From assembly GCF_003946885.1 (NCBI RefSeq), contig NZ_RWKQ01000031.1, positions 1 through 52,569 on the forward strand: a stretch of 52,569 nucleotides of DNA, written 5' to 3'. Shown here one piece after another: positions 37,157-44,537 of the stretch. Under the pieces are notes generated by a model, which made no database searches, was not told the origin of the DNA, and saw only the letters and a program-made list of their open reading frames with translations. Position numbers and translations under genes: made by a program. This DNA comes from Specibacter cremeus (GTDB lineage: Bacteria; Actinomycetota; Actinomycetes; Actinomycetales; Micrococcaceae). How positions within the stretch are numbered: the stretch's first letter is position 1; each line of letters starts with the position of its first letter.

Positions 37157-37175
37157 ATACAACTGATATATGAGG
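37157..37175 (-). promoter_or_regulatory. Candidate regulator site upstream of the fchA operon
   Basis: ATACAACTGATATATGAG contains the decamer ACTGATATAT, identical to 30411-30420 in the glyA/GntR control region and likewise preceded by an AATAC element. It lies about 25 bp before the fchA start. A GntR protein acting on both one-carbon operons would explain it. Confidence 0.45.
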
Positions 37176-37309
37176 AACTCTATGGGCCGGCTCGTCGGTG
37201 TGTCAAGGGTCACGGGGCACGAAGGCGCGGCGTCTAACTCCCGCTGCCACCACCCAGCTTGAACTATTCGTGGTGCACGAGGACACAGGCGGTCTGAGAA
37301 CATATTCCT

Positions 37310-38125
37310 ATGGTTGCCAACAAGTCCCCAGAACCCGAACTCGAAGCGGAGGCCGCTTCGCACACCGGCGTGCAGTCCGTGGATAGAGCCATTACGGTCC
37401 TGGAGATCCTGGCCCGGAGGGGCGATGCGGGCGTCAGCGAAATCGCCGACGAAATGCGCGTCCACAAATCCACCGCCTCCCGGCTGCTGAGCGCCCTGGA
37501 TGCGCGGGGGATGGTCCAGCAGAATAGTGAGCGCGGCAAATATCAGCTTGGCGTGGGCATTTTGCGTCTTGCCAGCGCAATTCCGGGACGCCTCAGCTTG
37601 GCGCACGAGGCCCGTCCCTTTCTGCAGGCCTTGGCGGCCCAGTTTCAGGAAACTGCCAATCTGGCAGTGCTTCGCTCGAATTTCGCCGTGAATGTCGATC
37701 AGGCCATGGGCAGTTCGACGCTGGCCACCTATGACTGGGTGGGGAATCTCACGCCCGTGCACGCAACCTCGAGCGGCAAGATCCTGCTCGCGTATCTGGA
37801 AACCGGAGAACGCGACCGGATCTTGAAGGAGGCCGGCCTGCCAATGTTGACGGCGAATACCATCACCTCCCGCAAGGCGCTGGAAAAACAACTCATGACT
37901 GCCGCGCATGTGGGGTACGCCACCACCTACCAAGAGCTGGAAATCGGCATCAACGCCGTAGCGGTTCCCGTCCGGGACCACCGGGGCCTCGTCATCGGCG
38001 CGGTGAGCGTCTCCGGACCGGCATTCCGCTTCGACCCCGAGAAAGAACCCGGTCTGCTGGCGGAACTCCAGCAGACCGGGCTCTTGATCAGCGAGAAGAT
38101 GGGCTTTTCCCCGCACGCACCCTGA
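37310..38125 (+). CDS. IclR-family transcriptional regulator
   Basis: 271 aa. The helix-turn-helix lies at residues ~20-80 (SVDRAITVLEILARRGDAG, then VHKSTASRLLSALDARGM). The IclR effector domain follows (TPVHATSSGKILLAYLE, then GINAVAVPVRDHRGLVIGAV). It is placed between the dimethylglycine operon (divergent) and the betaine monooxygenase gene (convergent), so it is the best candidate to control the choline/betaine genes whose promoters share a motif. Upstream bases carry only AT-rich promoter-like sequence (GAACATATT) close to the ATG and no clear ribosome site. Confidence 0.88.
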   Translation: MVANKSPEPELEAEAASHTGVQSVDRAITVLEILARRGDAGVSEIADEMRVHKSTASRLLSALDARGMVQQNSERGKYQLGVGILRLASAIPGRLSLAHEARPFLQALAAQFQETANLAVLRSNFAVNVDQAMGSSTLATYDWVGNLTPVHATSSGKILLAYLETGERDRILKEAGLPMLTANTITSRKALEKQLMTAAHVGYATTYQELEIGINAVAVPVRDHRGLVIGAVSVSGPAFRFDPEKEPGLLAELQQTGLLISEKMGFSPHAP

Positions 38126-38152
38126 CCTCGCTTCGCGCTGTCAGGGAACCCG

Positions 38153-38177
38153 GCGAGCGGGGACTCCACCCGCTCGC
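38153..38177. terminator. Bidirectional hairpin between IclR and betaine monooxygenase genes
   Basis: GCGAGCGGG and CCCGCTCGC form a perfect 9-bp stem around a 7-nt loop. Two smaller stems flank it: CCTGAC/GTCAGG (38121-38145, including the iclR stop) and GGCTT/AAGCC over the stop of the convergent gene. The stacked hairpins fill the 67-bp convergent gap. Confidence 0.65.
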
Positions 38178-38192
38178 ACCCTGACCCAGGCT

Positions 38193-39329
38193 TTACGAAG
38201 CCGGGACGACGTCGCCCACCTTGTCGTTGACCCAGTCATGGAAGGCGCCGATGTGGTGTTCGCTGGGCACGAGCACGCCACCCTTGGCGTAGATCCGGGA
38301 TCCCATCGCGGGCTGGCAGCGTTCGCAGGCATCGAAGTCCTGCTGGTTCACCCGGTGGAACAGCTCCACCGAGGCAGAAACGTCCTTTCCGCTTTCCACC
38401 ACGCTGGGCAGGTACAGCCAGTCGCATTCCACGATGGTGCGGTCGGCGGCGAGCGGGAACATCCGGTGGATGATCACGTGATCCGGGACCAGGTTGACGA
38501 AGACCGTGGGCTTGATCGTGATCGCATAGTAGCGGCGGTCCTGATCTTCGGACAGGCTCGGAATCACGTCCAGGCCCTCGGAACCGTCTACCGTGAAGCC
38601 CTTGATGTCCGCGCCGAATTCGGCCCCGTGCCCGACAAAGTACTGGGCGGCCAGACCGTCGGCGAACTCCGGCAGCACTTCGGTGAGCTCCGGGTGGATC
38701 GTGGCGCAGTGGTAGCACTCCATGAAGTTTTCAATGATGAGCTTCCAGTTGGCCTTGACGTCGTACTTGATCCGGCGACCAAGGCTCAGATGGGCGATGT
38801 CGTAACCCTCGATGGCGCGCAGGTCGCCGAGCCGCTCCTCGATGGCACCCATCACGTCCTCTTCGAAGGACGGCGGCTCATCGGCCAGGCACACCCAGAT
38901 GTAGCCCATGTACTCGCGCACGGCGACGTTGACCAGCCCGTATTTCTGTCGGTCGATGTCGGGCATCTTGGTCAGATTTGGCGCCGCGATCAGCTTCCCC
39001 TCGAGGTCGTACGTCCACGCGTGGTACGGACACTGGAAGGCGCGGTTGACCTCCCCTGATTCCTCCATGCAGAGCTTGACTCCGCGATGCCGGCAGATGT
39101 TGTAGAAGGCGCGAATCTCGCCCTTGCGTGTCCGGTTGATGATCACGCTCTCGCGGCCGACCTGGACCGTTTTATAGACCCCGGCCTTGTCCAGATCCGC
39201 GGCCAGGACGGCGCAGAACCACATCTTCTCGAAAATGCGTTCCTGCTCGGCACGGAAGATGTTCTCATCCACATAGGTGTGGCCGGGCAGGGTGGAGATG
39301 AGGCTCTCCGAAAGTACTTCAGCGGTCAT
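38193..39329 (-). CDS. gbcA: Rieske oxygenase, probable glycine betaine monooxygenase large subunit
   Basis: 378 aa. The Rieske 2Fe-2S site is CRHRGVKLC and CPYHAW (residues ~79-104). The mononuclear iron site is NFMECYHCATIHPEL near residue 205, with the usual bridging Asp replaced by Glu as in choline- and betaine-type monooxygenases. With reductase and ferredoxin partners it would remove one methyl of glycine betaine as formaldehyde, giving dimethylglycine, the substrate of the nearby dmg gene. The betaine assignment comes from this gene context; another quaternary amine cannot be excluded. It is co-directional with the reductase gene 53 bp upstream. Confidence 0.82.
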   Translation of the reverse strand: MTAEVLSESLISTLPGHTYVDENIFRAEQERIFEKMWFCAVLAADLDKAGVYKTVQVGRESVIINRTRKGEIRAFYNICRHRGVKLCMEESGEVNRAFQCPYHAWTYDLEGKLIAAPNLTKMPDIDRQKYGLVNVAVREYMGYIWVCLADEPPSFEEDVMGAIEERLGDLRAIEGYDIAHLSLGRRIKYDVKANWKLIIENFMECYHCATIHPELTEVLPEFADGLAAQYFVGHGAEFGADIKGFTVDGSEGLDVIPSLSEDQDRRYYAITIKPTVFVNLVPDHVIIHRMFPLAADRTIVECDWLYLPSVVESGKDVSASVELFHRVNQQDFDACERCQPAMGSRIYAKGGVLVPSEHHIGAFHDWVNDKVGDVVPAS

Positions 39330-39382
39330 GGTGACTCCTCAGCGACGATAGTGACGGATGGTGTGAAGTGTGGATGCGGCAG

Positions 39383-40585
39383 TTACGATGCGCCGGCTGG
39401 TTGCAGCGGCAACCCGGTTCCCTGGTTCAAGGCCCGGCGCCATTTGGTGAACAGGCGGGTTTGGTTCAAGCCGAGCACTGCCACCGGCGCTTCGGCGTCG
39501 TAGTAGACGGCGAGGAAATTGTGGTCTGCCGGGTCCCCGGTCTCGATCACCACCCGGTCGGCGGACGCGGCGTGGCCAACGAATTGCAGCCTGGTGCCAT
39601 ACTGGTCGGACCAGAAATACGGCAGGTTCAGCGCTGCCGGCCCGTAATCCGCACCGCTCTCGCCGGCCAGCAGGGCTGCGGCGGCCAGGGCCGGCCGTTC
39701 GATCGCGCCGGTCCAATGCTCGATCCGCTGGTGGTCGCCGGTGCGCGGATCCTGCCACGCGGCGCAATCGCCGACCGCGACAATCCCCGGGACACTGGTC
39801 CGGCCGGTCGAATCGCACAACACACCGTTGCCCAACTCGAGGCCGCCGTCTCGCAGCCAGGCGATATTCGGCTCGGCGCCGATGCCGACCACGACCACAT
39901 CGGCCGGCAGATACCGGCCGTCGTCCAACCGGACGGCGGTGACCTGATTGTTGCTGATGTCGAAACCCGCGATCCGTGCCCCGCAGATCAATTCCACGCC
40001 GTTGGCCGAATGCAGGCGCCCGACAGCATCGCCCATTTCGGCACCCAGCGGGCCCCTGAGCGGGACTTCACCCATCTCGACCACGGTGACGTCCAGGCCC
40101 AGGCCGCGGGCGGTTGAGGCCACCTCGGCGCCGATGAAGCCGGCCCCGATGACCACCAGACGGGCGCCGGGTACGAGCTGCTCGCGCAGCGCCCGGGCGT
40201 CCTCGAGGGTCCGCAGGCGGTGGACATTCGTTCGGCCGGCCACCTCCGGCAGCATCCTGGCCGAGGCGCCGGTCGCAATGACGACGCCGTCGAAACCTAT
40301 CCGGCTGTCGTCACTGAGTCGGATGCTTCGCCGGGCGACATCGAGACTGACCGCGGCGGCTCCCAGCCGCCATTCGGCCTGGAGATCTTCCGCGGAGTCC
40401 TCCAGGGCGAGGTCGTCCGCGCTGATCCGGCCGGCAAGAAAGTCCTTTGACAACGGCGGGCGGTCGTACGGCCGTTGTGCCTCATCGCCGATGATGACGA
40501 GCCGACCTTCGAAACCCTGAATGCGCAGTGCGCGGGCGGCCGAGATGCCGGCGAGCGACGCCCCGACGATCGCAATGGTCTGCAT
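39383..40585 (-). CDS. FAD-dependent ferredoxin reductase
   Basis: 400 aa of the rubredoxin/ferredoxin-reductase type: FAD motif AIVGASLAGISAARAL at the N terminus, RPYDRPPLSKDFL, NAD motif VVIGAGFIGAEVASTARGLG near residue 145, and VPGIVAVGDCAAW near residue 265. It transfers electrons from NAD(P)H to the Rieske ferredoxin or directly to the oxygenase. This differs from the GbcB-type flavin/2Fe-2S reductase of Pseudomonas, so this is a three-component system. The ribosome site AAGGAGGTAAAG is very strong. It is the first gene of a two-gene operon with the oxygenase. Confidence 0.85.
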   Translation of the reverse strand: MQTIAIVGASLAGISAARALRIQGFEGRLVIIGDEAQRPYDRPPLSKDFLAGRISADDLALEDSAEDLQAEWRLGAAAVSLDVARRSIRLSDDSRIGFDGVVIATGASARMLPEVAGRTNVHRLRTLEDARALREQLVPGARLVVIGAGFIGAEVASTARGLGLDVTVVEMGEVPLRGPLGAEMGDAVGRLHSANGVELICGARIAGFDISNNQVTAVRLDDGRYLPADVVVVGIGAEPNIAWLRDGGLELGNGVLCDSTGRTSVPGIVAVGDCAAWQDPRTGDHQRIEHWTGAIERPALAAAALLAGESGADYGPAALNLPYFWSDQYGTRLQFVGHAASADRVVIETGDPADHNFLAVYYDAEAPVAVLGLNQTRLFTKWRRALNQGTGLPLQPAGAS

Positions 40586-40604
40586 CTTTACCTCCTTGTA
40601 AGCA

Positions 40605-40640
40605 ATTGCGGATTACGCAACTCGATGCACTATGTGAAAC
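40605..40640. promoter_or_regulatory. Composite motif, site A (upstream of the reductase operon)
   Basis: Block 1 is ATTGCGGATTACGCAAC at 40605-40621, with the inner inverted repeat TTGCG-GATTA-CGCAA. Block 2 is GATGCACTATGTGAAAC at 40624-40640. The start-to-start distance of 19 bp equals that at 40725 and 47582. The site is 20 bp from the reductase start codon. Confidence 0.6.
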
Positions 40641-40724
40641 AGGATGGATCCGAACCGCTGTGATGTCAAGCACATCGCAAAATTGCCCGGGGCCTTGACG
40701 CCGCGATGTGTGCGCCGTCACACT

Positions 40725-40760
40725 GTTGCATATTGTGAGTCTAGTTGAACAATGTGAAAC
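40725..40760 (+). promoter_or_regulatory. Composite motif, site B (upstream of ferredoxin-betB-codA)
   Basis: Block 1 starts GTTGCATATTGTGAG at 40725 and block 2 is GTTGAACAATGTGAAAC at 40744-40760, again 19 bp apart. The ferredoxin gene starts 45 bp downstream. The blocks could also be read as a -35-like TTGCAT and a -10-like AACAAT with 16-bp spacing, so promoter and operator readings both remain open. Confidence 0.6.
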
Positions 40761-40805
40761 CATCCGGCTCGCCTGGGTCATTTGGCAAGAAATGAGGTAG
40801 ATCCG

Positions 40806-41156
40806 ATGCACAAGGCATGTCCACTGAGTCAGCTGGCGCCGGGAGACGCGCTACGGCTGGATACGACGCCGCCCATAGCCCTCTTCCACACGGAGGAGGG
40901 GGAGCTCTTCGCCATCGATGACACCTGCACGCATCAAGACGCATCCCTGGCGGACGGCTGGGTTGAAGGGTGTGAGGTCGAGTGCCCGCTGCATGCATCC
41001 AAGTTCAATCTACGCACGGGCGCCGTGGATGCCCCGCCGGCGAAGCTGCCGGTGCGCGTGCACGAAGTCCGCGTGATCGACGGGGACATCATGATCACGG
41101 AATCAGGCGACGTCCCAAACCTTCCCCCGGGTCTGTCCGTTGGTGGCCCGGCCTGA
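40806..41156 (+). CDS. Rieske-type ferredoxin
   Basis: 116 aa. The 2Fe-2S ligands are in CTHQDASLADG and CPLHASKFN (residues ~42-70), the standard CxH...CxxH pattern of bacterial Rieske ferredoxins in oxygenase systems. It probably carries electrons from the reductase to the betaine monooxygenase, whose genes are divergent from it. The ATG at 40806 follows GAGG at 9 nt; the TTG at 40782 is less likely. It is the first gene of a co-directional run with betaine aldehyde dehydrogenase and choline oxidase. Confidence 0.88.
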   Translation: MHKACPLSQLAPGDALRLDTTPPIALFHTEEGELFAIDDTCTHQDASLADGWVEGCEVECPLHASKFNLRTGAVDAPPAKLPVRVHEVRVIDGDIMITESGDVPNLPPGLSVGGPA

Positions 41157-41253
41157 TCCCGGCGAATTTGCAGCTTCGAGCGCCTAACCTTGATGGGCAC
41201 GCCTTCCGCGCGAACGCCCTGGTGAGAAACCAGCCAGACGAGGAGTCGACTTC

Positions 41254-42738
41254 ATGAGTTCACCCGCCACCCTGTTCATCGACGGGGCCTGGGTCCCCGC
41301 TTCCGACGGGGGCACCCGCGACATCCGCTGCCCGGCCGACGGCACATTGGTGGGCACGGTCTCGGAGGCCACGACCGAGGACGTGCAACTCGCCATCGCC
41401 GCGGCCCGCCGGGCCTTCGACGCCGGACGGTGGCCCGGCCTCGCCGCCGCCGAGCGTGGCGACGCCTTGCTGAAAGTGGCGTCCGCATTGGAAGCGCGCA
41501 AGGACGAATTCGCCCGGGCCGAATCGCTGGACACCGGCAAACGGCTGGTCGAGAGCGAAATCGACATGGACGACATCGCCAACTGCTTCCGGTACTTCGG
41601 CAAGCTCGCCGGTCAAGACGCCGGCCGGCTGGTCGACGCCGGCAACAGTAACGTCGTCAGCCGCATCGCCTATGAACCCGTAGGGGTGTGCGGGCTGATC
41701 GCGCCCTGGAACTATCCATTGCTGCAGGCGGCCTGGAAAGTTGCCCCTGCCCTCGCAGCGGGAAACACCTTTGTGCTCAAGCCCAGCGAGCTCACCCCGC
41801 ACACTGCCATCCTGTTGATGGACGTCCTGGCTCAGGTGGGCGTTCCGGACGGCGTCGCCAATCTGGTGCTCGGGGCCGGCCCGGTGGCCGGAGCGCCACT
41901 GTCCGAGCACCCCGACGTCGACCTTGTCTCCTTCACCGGAGGCCTTGCCACCGGCACCCGGGTGGCTGCCGCTGCGGCGGCCACGGTGAAGAAGGTGGCC
42001 CTGGAACTCGGCGGGAAAAACCCGAACGTGGTGTTCGCGGACGCCGACTTCGACGCCGCGTTGGACAATGCGCTCAACGCCGCCTTCGTACACTCCGGCC
42101 AGGTGTGCTCCGCCGGGTCGCGCCTGATCGTGGAAGAGTCCATTCATGACGCGTTCGTCGACGCGTTGGTTCGGCGGGCCCAGTCGATTCGCCTGGGCGG
42201 CCCCTTCGATCCGGAGGCAGAGGCCGGCCCGCTGATTTCGGCGGGCCACCGGGACAAGGTGAGCGCCTATGTGCAGCGCGGGTTGGACGAGGGTGCCGTA
42301 CTGCGCTGCGGCGGGGCCTGGGGCGACGGAGAACTGGCGGAGGGCTACTACTATCTGCCCACCGTGTTGGACGAGGTGAAGTCCGGCATGTCCGTGGTGA
42401 TCGAGGAGGGGTTCGGCCCGATCGTCACCGTCGAGACCTTCCGCACCGAGGACGACGCGGTCTTCATCGCCAACGACACCGCCTACGGTCTGGCCGGCGC
42501 GGTCTGGACCCAAGATGCGGGCAAGGCGCAGCGGGTGGCCGCCAAGCTGCGCCACGGCACCGTGTGGATCAACGACTACCATCCCTATCTCCCGCAGGCC
42601 GAATGGGGTGGCTTCGGCCGATCCGGCGTCGGCCGCGAACTGGGGCCGAGCGGCCTGGCCGAGTACCAGGAGGCCAAGCACATCTACCAGAACCTGCAAC
42701 CCGCGGTCACCGGGTGGTTTCCCACCCATGAACGCTGA
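41254..42738 (+). CDS. betB: Betaine aldehyde dehydrogenase
   Basis: 494 aa, full-length aldehyde dehydrogenase. The NAD-fold segment PWNYPLLQAAWKVAPALAAG, the general base Glu in LELGGKNPNVVF and the catalytic Cys in HSGQVCSAGSRL are present. The sequence and the company of choline oxidase indicate betaine aldehyde to glycine betaine oxidation. The ATG at 41254 has GAGGAG 8 nt upstream. It lies 97 bp after the ferredoxin and 33 bp before codA. Because choline oxidase can itself carry out both oxidations, this enzyme may speed removal of the toxic aldehyde. Confidence 0.88.
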   Translation: MSSPATLFIDGAWVPASDGGTRDIRCPADGTLVGTVSEATTEDVQLAIAAARRAFDAGRWPGLAAAERGDALLKVASALEARKDEFARAESLDTGKRLVESEIDMDDIANCFRYFGKLAGQDAGRLVDAGNSNVVSRIAYEPVGVCGLIAPWNYPLLQAAWKVAPALAAGNTFVLKPSELTPHTAILLMDVLAQVGVPDGVANLVLGAGPVAGAPLSEHPDVDLVSFTGGLATGTRVAAAAAATVKKVALELGGKNPNVVFADADFDAALDNALNAAFVHSGQVCSAGSRLIVEESIHDAFVDALVRRAQSIRLGGPFDPEAEAGPLISAGHRDKVSAYVQRGLDEGAVLRCGGAWGDGELAEGYYYLPTVLDEVKSGMSVVIEEGFGPIVTVETFRTEDDAVFIANDTAYGLAGAVWTQDAGKAQRVAAKLRHGTVWINDYHPYLPQAEWGGFGRSGVGRELGPSGLAEYQEAKHIYQNLQPAVTGWFPTHER

Positions 42739-42771
42739 CCCGAAGAACAATCAACCGGCAATGAGGCTGAG

Positions 42772-44406
42772 GTGAAGTTTGTGAAGACCGAAGAATACGA
42801 CTATGTGGTGGTCGGCGGTGGATCCGCCGGCGCGGCGGTGGCGGCCCGGCTGAGCGAGGATGACGACGTCACCGTTGCCTTGGTGGAGGCCGGCCCGTCG
42901 GACGTCGGCCAGGACGCGATCCTGCAGGTCACACGCTGGATGGAGCTGCTCGAATCCGGTTACGACTGGGACTACCCGATCGAGCCCCAGCAGAACGGAA
43001 ATTCCTTTATGCGCCATGCCCGGGCCAAGGTGCTCGGCGGCTGCTCCTCGCACAACTCCTGCATCGCCTTCTGGGCGCCGGTTGAGGACCTGGACGAATG
43101 GGCGGCGATGGGCGCGCAGGGCTGGCAGGCGGCGAACACCCGTCCGCTGTATCGGCGCCTCGAAAACAACGCCGAACGCGGTGAGCACCACGGCCACGAA
43201 GGACCCGTGCGGGTGCGCAACGTTCCGCCCACAGACCCGTGCGGCGTCGCGCTGCTGGACGCCTGTGAACAGGCCGGGATCCCGCGGGTGCAGTTCAATG
43301 ACGAGGCCACCGTGGTCAATGGCGCCAATTTCTTCCAGATCAATGTGCGCGAGGACGGGGTGCGGGCCTCCTCCTCGGTCAGCTACCTTCACCCGATCCT
43401 GGGCCGCCCCAACCTCACCATCCTGACCGGGCTGCGGGCGAAAAGACTCAACTTCGACGCGCACAAGCGGTGCACCGGCGTCGACGTTCTGGATGCCGAC
43501 CTGATTCACACTCGCACCATCGGCGCCCGGCGGGAGGTCATTCTCAGTGCCGGTGCGATCGACTCGCCGAAACTGCTGATGCTCTCCGGGATCGGCCCGG
43601 CGGGGCATCTGCGCGAGATCGGGGTCGACGTGCTGGTGGATTCGGCCGGGGTCGGCTCCAATCTGCAGGATCACCCCGAAGGGGTGATCCAGTGGGAAGC
43701 CAGGCAGCCGATGGTCACCGAGTCGACCCAGTGGTGGGAGATCGGTATCTTCACCACCACCGAGGACGGCCTGGACCGACCGGACCTGATGTTCCACTAC
43801 GGCTCGGTTCCGTTCGACATGCACACGGCGCGGCAGGGCTTCCCGACCACCGAAAACGGCTTCTGCCTGACTCCGAACGTCACACACGCCCGCTCCCGCG
43901 GCACGGTCCGGCTGCGGAGCCAAGATTTCCGGGACAAGCCCAAGGTCGACCCACAATACTTCACCGATCCGCACGACATGCGGGTGATGATCGCCGGGAT
44001 CAAGAAGGCCCGCGAGATCGTCGCCCAGTCCGCCATGGCGGACTGGGCCGGGGCAGAACTGTACCCTGGCCCGGCGGTGCAAACGGATGAGGAAATCGCC
44101 GCGTACATCCGCAAGACGCACAACACCGTGTACCACCCGGCCGGGACGGTGCGGATGGGAGCGGCCGACGACGACGGCTCGCCGTTGGATCCGCAGTTGC
44201 GGGTGAAGGGGGTCACCGGTCTTCGCGTTGCCGATGCGTCGGTGATGCCCGAACTGACCACGGTGAATCCGAATTTGACCACCATGATGATCGGTGAACG
44301 CTGTTCGGATCTGATCAAGGCAGCCCGACGCGATGGCGACGTTCGGGGCCTGCGGCAGTCGCAGCGGCGCTCCGGTTCACACCCGGCCGAGACGCTCCGG
44401 GTCTGA
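42772..44406 (+). CDS. codA: Choline oxidase
   Basis: 544 aa of the GMC family. It closely resembles A. globiformis choline oxidase from memory: YDYVVVGGGSAGAAVAARLS at the N terminus, RWMELLESGYDWDYPIEP, and GGCSSHNSCIAFWAP, where H94 matches the histidine that binds FAD covalently and S96 the active-site serine. The catalytic HTHNTVYHPAGTVRMG-like region is present (KTHNTVYHPAGTVRMG), as is NPN near the end. It makes betaine aldehyde, then glycine betaine, with H2O2 as by-product. A GTG start at 42772 or 42781 is possible; GAGG lies before both. Confidence 0.93.
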   Translation: MKFVKTEEYDYVVVGGGSAGAAVAARLSEDDDVTVALVEAGPSDVGQDAILQVTRWMELLESGYDWDYPIEPQQNGNSFMRHARAKVLGGCSSHNSCIAFWAPVEDLDEWAAMGAQGWQAANTRPLYRRLENNAERGEHHGHEGPVRVRNVPPTDPCGVALLDACEQAGIPRVQFNDEATVVNGANFFQINVREDGVRASSSVSYLHPILGRPNLTILTGLRAKRLNFDAHKRCTGVDVLDADLIHTRTIGARREVILSAGAIDSPKLLMLSGIGPAGHLREIGVDVLVDSAGVGSNLQDHPEGVIQWEARQPMVTESTQWWEIGIFTTTEDGLDRPDLMFHYGSVPFDMHTARQGFPTTENGFCLTPNVTHARSRGTVRLRSQDFRDKPKVDPQYFTDPHDMRVMIAGIKKAREIVAQSAMADWAGAELYPGPAVQTDEEIAAYIRKTHNTVYHPAGTVRMGAADDDGSPLDPQLRVKGVTGLRVADASVMPELTTVNPNLTTMMIGERCSDLIKAARRDGDVRGLRQSQRRSGSHPAETLRV

Positions 44407-44477
44407 CCGGGCCGACAATCCCCGGCCATGTTCATGGGGTGAGTAGGTCTTGCGTGAAGTGCATCGGTGACTTGCGC

Positions 44478-44503
44478 TACGACCAGACTCGCACCTGGTC
44501 GTA
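44478..44503 (+). other. Hairpin in the codA-permease gap
   Basis: TACGACCAG and CTGGTCGTA are a perfect 9-bp inverted repeat with loop ACTCGCAC, placed 72 bp after codA and 34 bp before the permease start. There is no T run. It could be an operator, an attenuator or a site that sets relative expression of the two genes. Confidence 0.6.
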
Positions 44504-44537
44504 CCACCCCATTTCGAACCGTCCAAAAGGAATACCA

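Noticed and set aside
42772-44406. Choline dehydrogenase (BetA) instead of choline oxidase
   Set aside because: The GMC protein matches the soluble Arthrobacter choline oxidase pattern, including GGCSSHNS with the FAD-linked histidine.
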